Origin: Streptomyces niveus
GTDB lineage: Bacteria; Actinomycetota; Actinomycetes; Streptomycetales; Streptomycetaceae
Direction: 5' to 3'
NCBI RefSeq assembly: GCF_001723055.1
Contig: NZ_MDCR01000054.1
Location: forward strand, 1-64,000
DNA: 64,000 nucleotides
The translations under genes and the position numbers were made by a program. Every line of letters begins with the position of its first letter. Position 1 is the first letter of the stretch. Under the pieces are notes generated by a model that worked only from the letters and a program-made list of their open reading frames with translations, made no database searches and was not told the origin of the DNA. Shown piece after piece: positions 43,865 through 52,605 of this stretch.

Positions 43865-44718
43865 GGGGAAACCTCCTTCATGGGTTCACCGCGGGAATCG
43901 GGCAGTTCACCGGTCGGTACGGCGAGCGCGGCCAGGCGCGACTGCCAGCGCGCGGCCTCCTCGGCGTCCGTGTCCCGGAACCGGCCCAGGCCCTCGGTGA
44001 CCGGCCGGATGCCGTGCAGGGCGTTCAGCGTCCAGACCGGCAGGCCGGCGAGATCCGGCGCGGCGGCCCGCTCGGTGACGGCCCGGAGTCCTGCCGTACG
44101 GGCCAGCTCGCCGAGCAGGGAGCGGGTGATCCCGGGGAGCAGACCGGGGCCGGGGGGTGGCCCGCACAGCGTGTCGCCCCGCCACCAGACGATGCTCGTG
44201 GACGCCCCTTCGACCACGTGTCCTTCCGCCGAGACCAGCAGGGCCTCGTCGGCTCCCGCCGTGGTCGCGTCGGCGCGCAGGGCGGCCAGGTGGTCCAGGT
44301 CGGCGCCCTTGACTGCGGGCAGCCGACGGCGGTCGGGGCCTGTCGGCGTCCACAGCCGGACGGTCGCGGTGCGCGGTGGCGCGGGGCGCAGCCACATCCG
44401 CAGCCGCGTTCCCGACCCGGTGTCCACGAGTTCGACGCGGGGGAACCATCGGCCCCGGGCGGGCAACGACTCGGCGACGGCCCGCATGAACCGGTCCGTC
44501 CGGTCCGGCCCCGGTTCGGGGAAGCGGTCGCAGGACGAACGGAAGCGCTCCGCGTGCCGGTCGAGTCCCCGTACGCGCCCCTCGTCCACGAGCCAGGAGT
44601 CGATGACGAGCACCGTCCCGGTGGCGTCGGCCGTCGACCATCCGCCGTCGGCGTCCCACCACCGGCGGGCGTCCCGGGTGGCCGCTGTGCCCGCCGCCGC
44701 GTTCGTCTCCGTGTTCAT
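43861..44718 (-). CDS. pabC: Aminodeoxychorismate lyase (PabC-like, PLP fold type IV)
   Basis: A 285-residue class IV aminotransferase-fold enzyme that would split 4-amino-4-deoxychorismate into p-aminobenzoate and pyruvate. The PLP-binding Lys is most likely in LPAVKGADLDHLAALR, and the cofactor-phosphate region is EGASTSIVWWRGD, then PGITRSLLGELA. Start and stop both overlap neighbours as ATGA (with the ADC synthase and the N-oxygenase), so the three are translationally coupled. It is probably a pathway-dedicated copy rather than the folate-pathway gene. Confidence 0.9.
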   Translation of the reverse strand: MNTETNAAAGTAATRDARRWWDADGGWSTADATGTVLVIDSWLVDEGRVRGLDRHAERFRSSCDRFPEPGPDRTDRFMRAVAESLPARGRWFPRVELVDTGSGTRLRMWLRPAPPRTATVRLWTPTGPDRRRLPAVKGADLDHLAALRADATTAGADEALLVSAEGHVVEGASTSIVWWRGDTLCGPPPGPGLLPGITRSLLGELARTAGLRAVTERAAAPDLAGLPVWTLNALHGIRPVTEGLGRFRDTDAEEAARWQSRLAALAVPTGELPDSRGEPMKEVSP

Positions 44719-46838
44719 CGTGGGGTGCCGCCCACGTCCGACACCGCCGGCGCACGCCAGGCTCGCAGTGACGCCGCCGCCTTGAGCAGCATCTCCTCGT
44801 ACTCCTCGTCCGGGTCGGAGTCGAGCACGATCGCCCCGCCGGCTCCGATGGTCAGCCGGTCCCCGACGCGGACCGCGGTACGGATCACGATGTTCAGGTC
44901 CGTGCCGCCGGAGAGGCCGAAGTAGCCGAGGGTGCCGGAGTAGACGCCCCGGGCCTCTGTCTCCAGGCGGTCGATGATCTCCATGGTGCGCAGCTTCGGC
45001 GCCCCGGTCATCGACCCGCCGGGGAAGCACTGCCGGGCGCAGTCCAGCGCGCTGACCCCGTCGCCCAGCCGTCCGTGAACGGTGGAGACCAGTTGGTGCA
45101 CGGTCTCGTAGCTCTCGACGGCCAGGTACGGGTCGACCTCGATGCTGCCGACGTCGCACACCCGGCCCAGGTCGTTGCGGAGCAGGTCGACGATCATCAG
45201 GTTCTCGGCCTGCGTCTTGGCGCTGGACGCGAGGGTGGCGGCCAGTTCGGCGTCGCGTACCGGGTCGGCGTCGCGCGGGGCCGTGCCCTTGATCGGCTTG
45301 CTGGTGACGGTGCGGTCCCTCTCGATGCGCAGGAACCGCTCCGGCGACGAGCTGAAGACCGAGACGTCGCCGAGGCGCAGGAGCGCGGCGTACGGTGCCG
45401 GGTTGGCCCGGCGCAGCCTCAGGTAGAAGGCCGTGTCGTCGTCGTGGAACGGCAGGTGCAGGTTGTTGGTCAGACAGATCTCGTAGCTCTCGCCCCGGTT
45501 GAGCTCCTGTCGGCACTCCGTGATGTCCGCGAGGTACTGGCTCCGGCCGCGGCCGAGGAACTCCTCGGCGTTCGGGGGCGGGCCGGCGGCGGGTTCGGGC
45601 GGCGGCTCGGCGGCGGCCGGGTGCAGGCCCCTCAGGAGTGCGGAGGTCCGTTCCACCCACTCCTGCGCGTCGCGCCGGGTGCTCTCGTCGTGGACGGCCA
45701 CCAGGTACGTCAGTCCCTCCTGGTGGTCGATCGCGATGACGCGATCGGCGAACATCCAGGCGGCGTCCGGTGTTTCGGCGGTGTGGCGGGCCGTGGCCCC
45801 GCATTCGGCCTTGAGTTCGTAGCCGAAGTAGCCGACGTAGCCGCCGGTCAGGTCGAAGGGCAGGTCCGACTCGGGGATGCGCCGCTCGCGCAGCCGCCGG
45901 TCGAGGACGTCGAACACGCTGCCGGCGAGGAGGTGGACGCCGTTCGCGTCGCGCGCTTCCACGGCCCCGCTGCCGGTGCGGTAGGTCAGGACCTCGCTGA
46001 GCGGACCCGATGTGTCGCCGAGGAACGAGAACCGGGACAGTCCTTCCTCCACCCGGCTGCTGTCCAGCCAGAAGCAGTACGGGACGTTGTCGAAGAGCTC
46101 GCGGAAGATGGTCTCGGAATCGGCGGCGGTCGACACGACCGTGCTGATGATGTCCAGTCCCCCGACCGCGCCGGGCGTGCCGCCGGACAGCGCGGAGACG
46201 TTGACCATGTCGGTTCCGGCGCCGCCTCCGGTGACGGACGGCCGTTGTACGGGCCGCGCCCGGCGGGTCAGGTCGGCGAAGTTCCGCAGGATCTCACGCC
46301 CGTACTGGGAAGCGACCGACTCGGGGTGGAACTGCACGCCCCACTGCGGCAGTTCACGGTGCCGCAGCGCCATGAGCACACCGTCGTCCGCCCAGGCGGT
46401 GGCGACGAGTTCCTCGGGCAGGGGCTCCCGTACGCACAGCGAGTGGTAGCGCACGGCGACGAACTCACGCGGGACTCCGGCGAACAGCGGGTCTCCCTCG
46501 TGGGAGACCTTGGCGAGGTGCCCGTGCCGCGGTTCGGGCGCGGCGCCCACCGACGCTCCGGCCAGGTGCGCGATCATCTGATGCCCGAAGCAGACACCCA
46601 GCACGGGCAGCGTGCCGCGGCGCAGCAGGTCGCCGAGGAGTCCGACGTCGCGGGGGTTCTGCGGCCGGCCGGGGCCGGGCGAGACCACGATGTTGTCGAA
46701 GTCCTCCAGCCGCAGACCGGCCAGCGTCGGATCGTCGTTGACCATGACGACGGGCTTGTGGCCGTTGATGTCGGCGATCAACTGGTACAGGTTGAAGGTG
46801 TACGAGTCGTAGTTGTCCAGCAGCAACGTACGCATCAC
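44715..46838 (-). CDS. pabAB: Aminodeoxychorismate synthase, fused PabA-PabB
   Basis: A 707-residue fusion. Residues 1-195 are a class I glutamine amidotransferase (DNYDSYTFN, SPGPGRPQ, nucleophile Cys83 in GVCFGHQ, and His/Glu in FHPESVAS). Residues about 230-700 are the chorismate-binding synthase (GGYVGYFGYELK, LNRGESYEICLTN, CFPGGSMTGAPK, YSGTLGYFGLSG). The active-site PIKGT with Lys, rather than PIAGT, marks an ADC synthase and not an anthranilate synthase. GTG at 46838 or ATG at 46835 overlaps the N-acetyltransferase stop. It feeds ADC lyase to give p-aminobenzoate. Confidence 0.94.
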   Translation of the reverse strand: MMRTLLLDNYDSYTFNLYQLIADINGHKPVVMVNDDPTLAGLRLEDFDNIVVSPGPGRPQNPRDVGLLGDLLRRGTLPVLGVCFGHQMIAHLAGASVGAAPEPRHGHLAKVSHEGDPLFAGVPREFVAVRYHSLCVREPLPEELVATAWADDGVLMALRHRELPQWGVQFHPESVASQYGREILRNFADLTRRARPVQRPSVTGGGAGTDMVNVSALSGGTPGAVGGLDIISTVVSTAADSETIFRELFDNVPYCFWLDSSRVEEGLSRFSFLGDTSGPLSEVLTYRTGSGAVEARDANGVHLLAGSVFDVLDRRLRERRIPESDLPFDLTGGYVGYFGYELKAECGATARHTAETPDAAWMFADRVIAIDHQEGLTYLVAVHDESTRRDAQEWVERTSALLRGLHPAAAEPPPEPAAGPPPNAEEFLGRGRSQYLADITECRQELNRGESYEICLTNNLHLPFHDDDTAFYLRLRRANPAPYAALLRLGDVSVFSSSPERFLRIERDRTVTSKPIKGTAPRDADPVRDAELAATLASSAKTQAENLMIVDLLRNDLGRVCDVGSIEVDPYLAVESYETVHQLVSTVHGRLGDGVSALDCARQCFPGGSMTGAPKLRTMEIIDRLETEARGVYSGTLGYFGLSGGTDLNIVIRTAVRVGDRLTIGAGGAIVLDSDPDEEYEEMLLKAAASLRAWRAPAVSDVGGTPR

Positions 46839-47683
46839 GGACCGTCCAAGATTTTCCCGAGCGCCTGGACGTCGCCCGGATCCAGGGTGATCCCGAAGAT
46901 CTCCCGGGGAGCGGAAAGCAGCTCGTCCACGCCGAGTTCCCGTACGGTCGGCGGCCCTTCGGGACGTATCTCCGTGAGCGTGCTGCCGGCGAGGAGGTGC
47001 CTCACTTCGGGCTGGGTGCGCTGGAGGACCATCCGGTGGTTGAACGGCGAGCGCGGATGTGTGAGGCAGAAGTGGTTGAGGAGCTCGAAGTCCGAGGGGT
47101 AGCGCGCGTCGGTGGTGAAGCCGTAGAGCTCCACCGGTCCCTCCGGTCGCAGGAACCGCAGTACGTGTTCACCGGTCGGCTCCCGCAGCAGATCGAACGA
47201 CCAGTCGCCTTCGAGCCGCGCGTTCTCGGCGAGCCGGATCGGTTCGTGCGGCCCGAGGGCACCGAAACTCACGTCGTGGATCCAGCGTTCGCCGTCCGCC
47301 TCCACGCACAGGGCGACGTGCAGGGCCGGCCCGAACTTGCTCCCGGTACGGACGCGCGTCCGGCCGGCGAACGCCGTGAAGGTGAAGCCGACGCGGTCCA
47401 GGACGGCCGCCATCAGTACGACCTGTTCCAGGCACCAGCCGCCGCGGCCCTGCCGCACGATCTTCTCCTGGACGCTGTCCAGGTCGATCGGCACCACCGT
47501 GCGCCCGAGCAGCGCGTCGAGGTTGTCGAAGGCGATCGCGTCGACGTGGGCGGTGTGCAGGCCGCGCAGTGTGGCGAGGTCCGGAGCCACGTCGCCCTGG
47601 TAGCCCACACGGGCCAGGTAGGCGTCCAGGTCGACGCCGCTCCCCTGCCACATCGAGTCTGTCGCACGCAGCTCATCGGTCAT
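46835..47683 (-). CDS. bezG: Arylamine N-acetyltransferase
   Basis: A 282-residue NAT with the full Cys-His-Asp triad: C84 in RGGWCLEQ, H122 in ALHVAL and D137 in IHDVSFG. The family transfers acetyl from CoA to arylamines or to aryl-hydroxylamine oxygens. Next to an AurF-type oxygenase, the likely job is O-acetylation of the N-hydroxy aminobenzoate, making the leaving group for P450 nitrene-type cyclisation, as recalled for BezG in benzastatin. An amide-forming role as in ansamycins is less likely here, since the neighbouring genes are not ansamycin-type. Start and stop overlap UbiA and PabAB. Confidence 0.88.
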   Translation of the reverse strand: MTDELRATDSMWQGSGVDLDAYLARVGYQGDVAPDLATLRGLHTAHVDAIAFDNLDALLGRTVVPIDLDSVQEKIVRQGRGGWCLEQVVLMAAVLDRVGFTFTAFAGRTRVRTGSKFGPALHVALCVEADGERWIHDVSFGALGPHEPIRLAENARLEGDWSFDLLREPTGEHVLRFLRPEGPVELYGFTTDARYPSDFELLNHFCLTHPRSPFNHRMVLQRTQPEVRHLLAGSTLTEIRPEGPPTVRELGVDELLSAPREIFGITLDPGDVQALGKILDGP

Positions 47684-48576
47684 GTGAACTTCCCGGCGAC
47701 CACGGCCGCGAGGATGATCCAGCCGAAGTACGTGTTGGCGACGAAGGTGTCCCAGCACGATTTCGGATCGTCCAGATCGACCCGTACGACCAGACAGGAC
47801 AGATAGATTCCGGCGAGCACGACGATCAGGTAGAACGCCCAGCCGATCGACGTCTGGGAGCCGGCCCACAGCACGCCGCCGACGCTGAGCACGATGAAGA
47901 CCGCCAGCCACGCCTTGGTGGCCTTGCCGAAGAGCAGGGCGGAGGACTTGACGCCGATGTTCCGGTCGTACTCCTTGTCCTGATGGGAGTAGATCCCGTC
48001 GTGAATCAGGGTCCAGAAGGCGCCGCCGGCGTACAGGCCGTACACCGCGAGCGGGTAGTCGGCGCTCTCGGACACCGCCGTCCAGCCGATCAGCACATAG
48101 ACGCTCATGACCAACGCCAGGAACGCCGAAGGCCAGAAGAAGACGCGCTTCATGTAGGGGTAGGCGACGATCAGCGGGTACGAGGCCCCGACGACCAGGG
48201 CCGTCTCCACGTTCGCCACCGCCAGGACCAGCAGGGCGACCACGGCTTGTGCGGCGGCGAACAGAAGAGCGTTCCTGACGCTGACCGTTCCCGCCGCGAC
48301 CGGACGCGACACGGTGCGGGCGACCCGGACGTCGACGTCCTTGTCGACCACATCGTTGACCGCGCAGGCCGCGCCGCGCACCAGCACGGCGGCGACAGCG
48401 ACCACCACCACCGTGAGCGGGTCCGGTCGCCGGCCGGAGGCGAGGGCGACGGCCCACAGCCCCGGAAGCAGATAGAGGACGTACCCCGTGGGCCTGTCGA
48501 GTCGCATCAACAGGAGATACGCGCGGACCGGGTCCGGGCTCTTCGTGACTACGTCTGTCGATATCTTGTGCAGCAT
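47680..48576 (-). CDS. UbiA-type aromatic prenyltransferase
   Basis: A 298-residue integral membrane enzyme with about eight or nine helices. Both prenyl-diphosphate/Mg sites are intact: NDVVDKDVD (74-82) and YSHQDKEYD (196-204), followed by IGVKSSALLFG. The second motif resembles 4-hydroxybenzoate polyprenyltransferases (UbiA/COQ2 group). In this cluster the acceptor should be p-aminobenzoate, prenylated ortho to the amine with a C10 or methylated C10 donor from the neighbouring synthase. It is positioned 10 bases after the P450 gene and overlaps the NAT gene as ATGA. Confidence 0.92.
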   Translation of the reverse strand: MLHKISTDVVTKSPDPVRAYLLLMRLDRPTGYVLYLLPGLWAVALASGRRPDPLTVVVVAVAAVLVRGAACAVNDVVDKDVDVRVARTVSRPVAAGTVSVRNALLFAAAQAVVALLVLAVANVETALVVGASYPLIVAYPYMKRVFFWPSAFLALVMSVYVLIGWTAVSESADYPLAVYGLYAGGAFWTLIHDGIYSHQDKEYDRNIGVKSSALLFGKATKAWLAVFIVLSVGGVLWAGSQTSIGWAFYLIVVLAGIYLSCLVVRVDLDDPKSCWDTFVANTYFGWIILAAVVAGKFT

Positions 48577-48586
48577 CAGGATCCAA

Positions 48587-49759
48587 TCACCATGTCACCG
48601 GAAGTTGGATCAACCCGCCGATCAGCGTGTTGTGGCGCAGCTTCAGCTCCTCGACACCGACAGCCGGAGCCAGGGTCGGGAATCGTGCGACGAGCTGGGT
48701 GAGGACCACCTGGAGCTGCATCCGGGCCAGCGTCGCGCCGACGCAGTAGTGCGCACCGTGCCCGAACATGAGGCTGCCGGTGGTGTCGCGGGTGACATCG
48801 ACCCGGCCGGCGTCGGCGAAGGCCGTCTCGTCGTGGTTGGCCGCGATGATGTTCAGCATCACGAAGTCGCCGGTACGGATGGTGACTCCGTCGATCTCGA
48901 AGTCCGTGAGCGCATAGCGGGGCATGCCGCCGTTGTGCGGGTTCGGCATCGACACCCGCAGGGTTTCCTCGACGGCGCCGGGGATGAGACCCGGGTCCAG
49001 GAGCAACGCCTGCCACTGCTCGGGGTTGGCCAGCAACAGCAGCACACAGGTGCCGATCCGGGCCACCGTGGTCTCGTAACCGCCGAACAGCAACAGCGCG
49101 GTCAGTCCGAGGACTTCGTTGTCGCTGATCCCCTCGGTCGCGCAGATCCTGGAGATCACGTCGTCGCCCGGATGTCGCCGCTTCTCGGCGACGAGTTGCC
49201 TGCAGTAGCCGAACAGCTCGCCCAGCCCCTGCTTGGACCTGACCGGGTCCCCGACGTTGGCGGCGTCCTGGGTCCAGCCGCCGAACCGGTCCTTGTCCTC
49301 CTGGGGCACGCCCAGCCACTCGCAGATCACCTGAATCGGCAGCGACAGCGCCAACGCCTCGCGCAGGTCCACCGGTGGCTTCCGCCCGGCCATCGCATCC
49401 AGGAGCTGTCCGGTCTGTTTCTCGACGTAGGGCCGCAGCGCCAGCATCCGCTCGGGTGAGAAGTGCGGCTCCAGCAGCGCGCGCAACCGGGCGTGGTCGG
49501 TGGCGAAGTCGCCCAGCAGGTTGGCGAGAAGGGCCGATCCGCTGTCCTTCGCCGCGGCCTCGGGATCGGGATGGGAGCGGCCGAGCCGGTCGTCGTCGAG
49601 CAACTGCCTCACCCAGGCGTGACCGGTGACCAGCCACGCCTCGTCGCCCTCGGCGGTACGCACCCGGTGGACCGCGCCCTGGGACTGGAGCGTGCGCAGC
49701 CCTGGCGCGAGTCGCAGCACATTCGTCTGCTCGAAAGGCAATTGAGCTGGGGAACTCAC
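48587..49759 (-). CDS. Cytochrome P450
   Basis: A 390-residue bacterial P450. The I-helix reads LLLFGGYETTVARIG, with Gly in place of the usual Ala before GYETT but the acid-alcohol pair kept. ExxR is in VEETLRVSMP. The heme loop is FGHGAHYCVGATLAR, with the Cys near residue 339. It lies between the prenyl diphosphate synthase and UbiA genes in the main operon. It could act on the prenyl chain or in ring closure. Of the three P450s in the locus it cannot be excluded as the BezE equivalent. Confidence 0.9.
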   Translation of the reverse strand: MSSPAQLPFEQTNVLRLAPGLRTLQSQGAVHRVRTAEGDEAWLVTGHAWVRQLLDDDRLGRSHPDPEAAAKDSGSALLANLLGDFATDHARLRALLEPHFSPERMLALRPYVEKQTGQLLDAMAGRKPPVDLREALALSLPIQVICEWLGVPQEDKDRFGGWTQDAANVGDPVRSKQGLGELFGYCRQLVAEKRRHPGDDVISRICATEGISDNEVLGLTALLLFGGYETTVARIGTCVLLLLANPEQWQALLLDPGLIPGAVEETLRVSMPNPHNGGMPRYALTDFEIDGVTIRTGDFVMLNIIAANHDETAFADAGRVDVTRDTTGSLMFGHGAHYCVGATLARMQLQVVLTQLVARFPTLAPAVGVEELKLRHNTLIGGLIQLPVTW

Positions 49760-49807
49760 TGACGGCCTCCGCCGGAATCGAGGTTCAGATCACCTTGTCG
49801 AAGACGG

Positions 49808-50875
49808 TCACGACGTACGGGAGCTCGTCGCCCCGGTGTCCGCCGTGCGATTGACGATGCGGTCGAACAACACGGTCAGTTCGGTGGCCGCGGCCGGGGA
49901 CAGCTCGGCTTGTCCGAGGTACTCCAGGGCCGAGTCCAAGTGGCCGCGGGACAGTTGCTCGGCCGCGTGCCGGCCGCCGGATTCCTCGACGAGGTCGGCC
50001 ATGTCCCGCAAGTGCGCCTCCGTGGTGCCGTCGGCGTGCCACAGGCGGCGCAGTCGTTCGCCGGCCGGGCTGTCGGCGGACAGGGCCACCAGCACCGGAC
50101 AGCTCGGGTTGCGCCGCAGGATGTCGCTCCGGACGGGCTTGCCGGTCACCGCGGGGTCGCCCCAGATGTCCTCGACGTCGTTGAAGATCTGGAAAGCGAG
50201 GCCCAGATGCCTGCCGGCGCCGCGCAGTGCGGTCAGGACGTGCTCCGGTCTGCCCGCCCGGAGTGCGGGCGTCACCAGTGCGCACTCCAGCAGCGCGGAC
50301 GTCTTCTCCTCCACGATGCGTTCGTACTCCGCGATGCCGGTGTCCGGACCGAGCCGTACGGTGAACTCGCGAGCCTGGCCCGCGAGAACCAGACCGATGG
50401 CTTCGGCGAACACGCTGGAGATCTCCGCACGGCCGGGGCCGGGGTCGTCGACGACCATCTGGAGCCCGAGCGCCTGCAACGCGTCCCCGGCCAGGATGGC
50501 CAGACTGGCGCCGAACACCTTCCAGGCGGCCGGCCGGCCGCGACGCAGCTCGTCCGCGTCGATGATGTCGTCGTGAATGAGGGTGGAGTTGTGCAGCAAC
50601 TCCAGTGCCGCCGCGTGGCAGCGCACGTCCTCCGGCCGCAGGCCGACGCCGTCGGCCGCCAGCGTCATGAGGGTGGCGCGGGTCAGTTTGCCGCCCTCCG
50701 CACCGCTGGGCTCGCCGTGTTCGTCGACGAAGCCGAGGTGGTAGGAGCAGATCCGGGCCAGGGTCGGCTCCAGTGCGGAGGTCTGCTGCCGCATGACGGG
50801 CAGCAGCGTGGACTGCACCGTCCTCGGCGACGGGAAGGCCTGGAGCCCGGTCGACGAGGTGTCGAGTGCGCTCAT
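49808..50875 (-). CDS. Short-chain polyprenyl diphosphate synthase
   Basis: A 355-residue trans-isoprenyl diphosphate synthase. The first Asp-rich motif is HDDIID (101-106). The second is degenerate, NDVEDIWGD, a form common in actinobacterial synthases. It condenses IPP with DMAPP or longer allylic donors. Geranyl diphosphate is the expected product because a GPP-type methyltransferase and an aminobenzoate prenyltransferase share the cluster. The ATG at 50875 follows GGAGGAG. It is the first gene of the minus-strand operon that runs to the carboxylic acid reductase and is divergent from the P450 at 51.2 kb. Confidence 0.92.
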   Translation of the reverse strand: MSALDTSSTGLQAFPSPRTVQSTLLPVMRQQTSALEPTLARICSYHLGFVDEHGEPSGAEGGKLTRATLMTLAADGVGLRPEDVRCHAAALELLHNSTLIHDDIIDADELRRGRPAAWKVFGASLAILAGDALQALGLQMVVDDPGPGRAEISSVFAEAIGLVLAGQAREFTVRLGPDTGIAEYERIVEEKTSALLECALVTPALRAGRPEHVLTALRGAGRHLGLAFQIFNDVEDIWGDPAVTGKPVRSDILRRNPSCPVLVALSADSPAGERLRRLWHADGTTEAHLRDMADLVEESGGRHAAEQLSRGHLDSALEYLGQAELSPAAATELTVLFDRIVNRTADTGATSSRTS

Positions 50876-51043
50876 CGAGATTCTCCTCCGGTCGTACGCC
50901 TTCCCAATTCCTGGTCAGAACCTACGCGCTTGGGGTTCGCGAATTGCACCACCGAAAATCACCGTGCTGAATATGTGCCGCGCTGCTGAGCCGGAATTCG
51001 TGTGACCGTTCCGACCGCCATCCTGAACGACCCCATCGTGTCA

Positions 51044-51136
51044 TGTCAACGACGTGCGGTGAGCGGCTTCGACTTTAGGAAAAACCCCAAAGAAGACGGT
51101 GCGGGACCCGGATTGGACTACCCTGCGGAATAATAG
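51044..51136 (+). promoter_or_regulatory. Repeated promoter element with dyad, copy 1
   Basis: This is 93 bp, matching 54662-54754 at all but 12 positions, same orientation, no gaps. It contains a dyad CTTTAGG-N6-CCCAAAG (51073-51092) and ends in a TAATAG that could be a -10 box, 70 bases before the P450 start. The dyad centre would lie near -60, an activator position. The 330-base gap 50876-51205 holds this plus the synthase leader. Confidence 0.65.
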
Positions 51137-51205
51137 GTGCTCCCGGCATCACACAACGTCACTGATAATTACCGGGAATGGTTCGATGAAAGCTTGAGAG
51201 GCGGA

Positions 51206-52459
51206 ATGGCTATGTCAGTTGATTCCGGGCAACTGCATGAGGACAGGTCGTTCGACCCGTACGGCGCACATCGCGACGACCCGTATTCATTTCTGGGCGA
51301 CATCGGAGAGATGGAGTCGGTCTTCTACGCCCCTTTGCTCGACGCGTGGTGCGTCACCCGGCGCGAGGACATGGTCGCCGTGCTGCGGGACGACCAGAGC
51401 TTCTCGGCGCGCGATCACAACCCTCGTCCCGCGGTGGCGTTGCCCGAGGACGTGAGCCGGATGTTCCGCACCTGGCGGGGCGCCGACACCCTGGGGGTCG
51501 GCTCACTCGACCCTCCCGAGCACTCCCGGGTCAGGGAAGTGCTCAACATCGGGTTCACGCCGGCCAGGGTCCGGGCGTTCGAACCCACGATGCGTACGAT
51601 CGCCACCGACCTCGTCGAACGGGCCGCGGTCGCGGAGGAGTTCGACTTCATCTCGGACTTCGCCGTTCCCTACGCCCTTGAGGTGATCTGCCGGCGCCTC
51701 GGGGTCCCGGACGAGTACCTCGACCGCTGCCGTACGTGGTCCGAGCAGCGCATCGAACTCATGATGCTGCAGCGCGACGCCGATCCCGACCGGCTGCGTG
51801 AATGCGCCCGCGGGCTGATGGACTTCGGAGCGTTCGCCCGTTCACTCGTGCAGGAGCGGCTCGCCTCGCCGCGGGACGACCTGATCAGTGAGCTGCTCCA
51901 CGACGGCAAGGCGGGCCAGACGCTCACCGCCGACGATGTCTCCGGCCAGGTCCCCACACTGATCTTCGCGGGGCACATGACCTGCGCCGAGGCGCTTGGC
52001 ACTCTTGTCTTCCAGCAGCTTCGGTCACCCGGCGGCTGGGCCGAGGTCGTCGACGGGAAGATCGCCGCGCGGGACCTTGTCGAGGAGGGATTGCGGTTCG
52101 ACAGTCCGCTGGCGGGCATGTACCGGACCGCCGTCCGTGACGTCGTGGTCGGCGATGTCCCCCTGGCCGCCGGGAGCCGGCTGCTTCTGCTGTACGGGGC
52201 GGCCGGCCGGGACAGCCGCGCCCACGCGTGTCCGGCCGCGTTCAGTCCGGGCGGTCGGTCCGCCTCGCATCTGGCGTTCGGGCACGGCATCCACTTCTGC
52301 CTCGGAGCCGGATTCGCCCGCGCGGAACTGGAGATCGCGGTACAGGCCATCGCCGCCAGGATGCCCGATCTGACTCTGGCGCCCGGGCCGCCGCCACGGC
52401 ACCGGCCGGTGTTCCCGCTTCGGGCCTTGACCGAGTTGCGGGTACGGCAGGGGGGCTAG
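51206..52459 (+). CDS. Cytochrome P450 with atypical I-helix
   Basis: A 417-residue P450 with a normal ExxR (EEGLRFDSPL) and heme loop (FGHGIHFCLGAGFAR, Cys365), but the oxygen-activation motif reads AGHMTC (255-260). The acidic residue before the conserved Thr is Met. P450s that do not need normal O-O bond scission often lose this acid. In benzastatin biosynthesis the P450 BezE cyclises an N-acetoxy arylamine by a nitrene-type path, so this gene is a good candidate for that step. The ATG at 51206 follows GAGAGG. An upstream in-frame start at 51137 has no such site. It is the only plus-strand biosynthetic gene here. Confidence 0.9.
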   Translation: MAMSVDSGQLHEDRSFDPYGAHRDDPYSFLGDIGEMESVFYAPLLDAWCVTRREDMVAVLRDDQSFSARDHNPRPAVALPEDVSRMFRTWRGADTLGVGSLDPPEHSRVREVLNIGFTPARVRAFEPTMRTIATDLVERAAVAEEFDFISDFAVPYALEVICRRLGVPDEYLDRCRTWSEQRIELMMLQRDADPDRLRECARGLMDFGAFARSLVQERLASPRDDLISELLHDGKAGQTLTADDVSGQVPTLIFAGHMTCAEALGTLVFQQLRSPGGWAEVVDGKIAARDLVEEGLRFDSPLAGMYRTAVRDVVVGDVPLAAGSRLLLLYGAAGRDSRAHACPAAFSPGGRSASHLAFGHGIHFCLGAGFARAELEIAVQAIAARMPDLTLAPGPPPRHRPVFPLRALTELRVRQGG

Positions 52460-52493
52460 GGCCTGTCGTTTGGATCTTGCCCCGTAACTCGTG

Positions 52494-52522
52494 ACGGCCC
52501 GCCAGTTCAACTGGCGGGCCGT
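52494..52522. terminator. Intrinsic terminator, probably bidirectional
   Basis: A 12-bp perfect GC-rich stem (ACGGCCCGCCAG with its complement) around a 5-base loop, followed by GTTTC. It lies 35 bases after the P450 stop and 84 bases from the convergent methyltransferase stop. Confidence 0.8.
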
Positions 52523-52605
52523 TTCGGCTTGTCGGACGTGTCACACCGGCCGGCTCGGCCTGCGCCGGGGTGCGGCGCAGGCCAAGGCGGGTGCGGGCGA
52601 GCCGG

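Noticed and set aside
44715-46838. Anthranilate synthase
   Set aside because: The PIKGT motif with Lys and the adjacent ADC lyase point to aminodeoxychorismate synthase.
46835-47683. Ansamycin-type amide synthase
   Set aside because: The NAT fold is the same, but no AHBA synthase genes are present and the AurF/PabAB/UbiA context fits O-acetylation of an N-hydroxy aminobenzoate.
40210-50875. Whole operon as a nitroaryl polyketide (aureothin-like) locus
   Set aside because: AurF and PABA genes fit, but there is no PKS nearby in this operon, while UbiA, prenyl synthase and NAT indicate a prenylated product.
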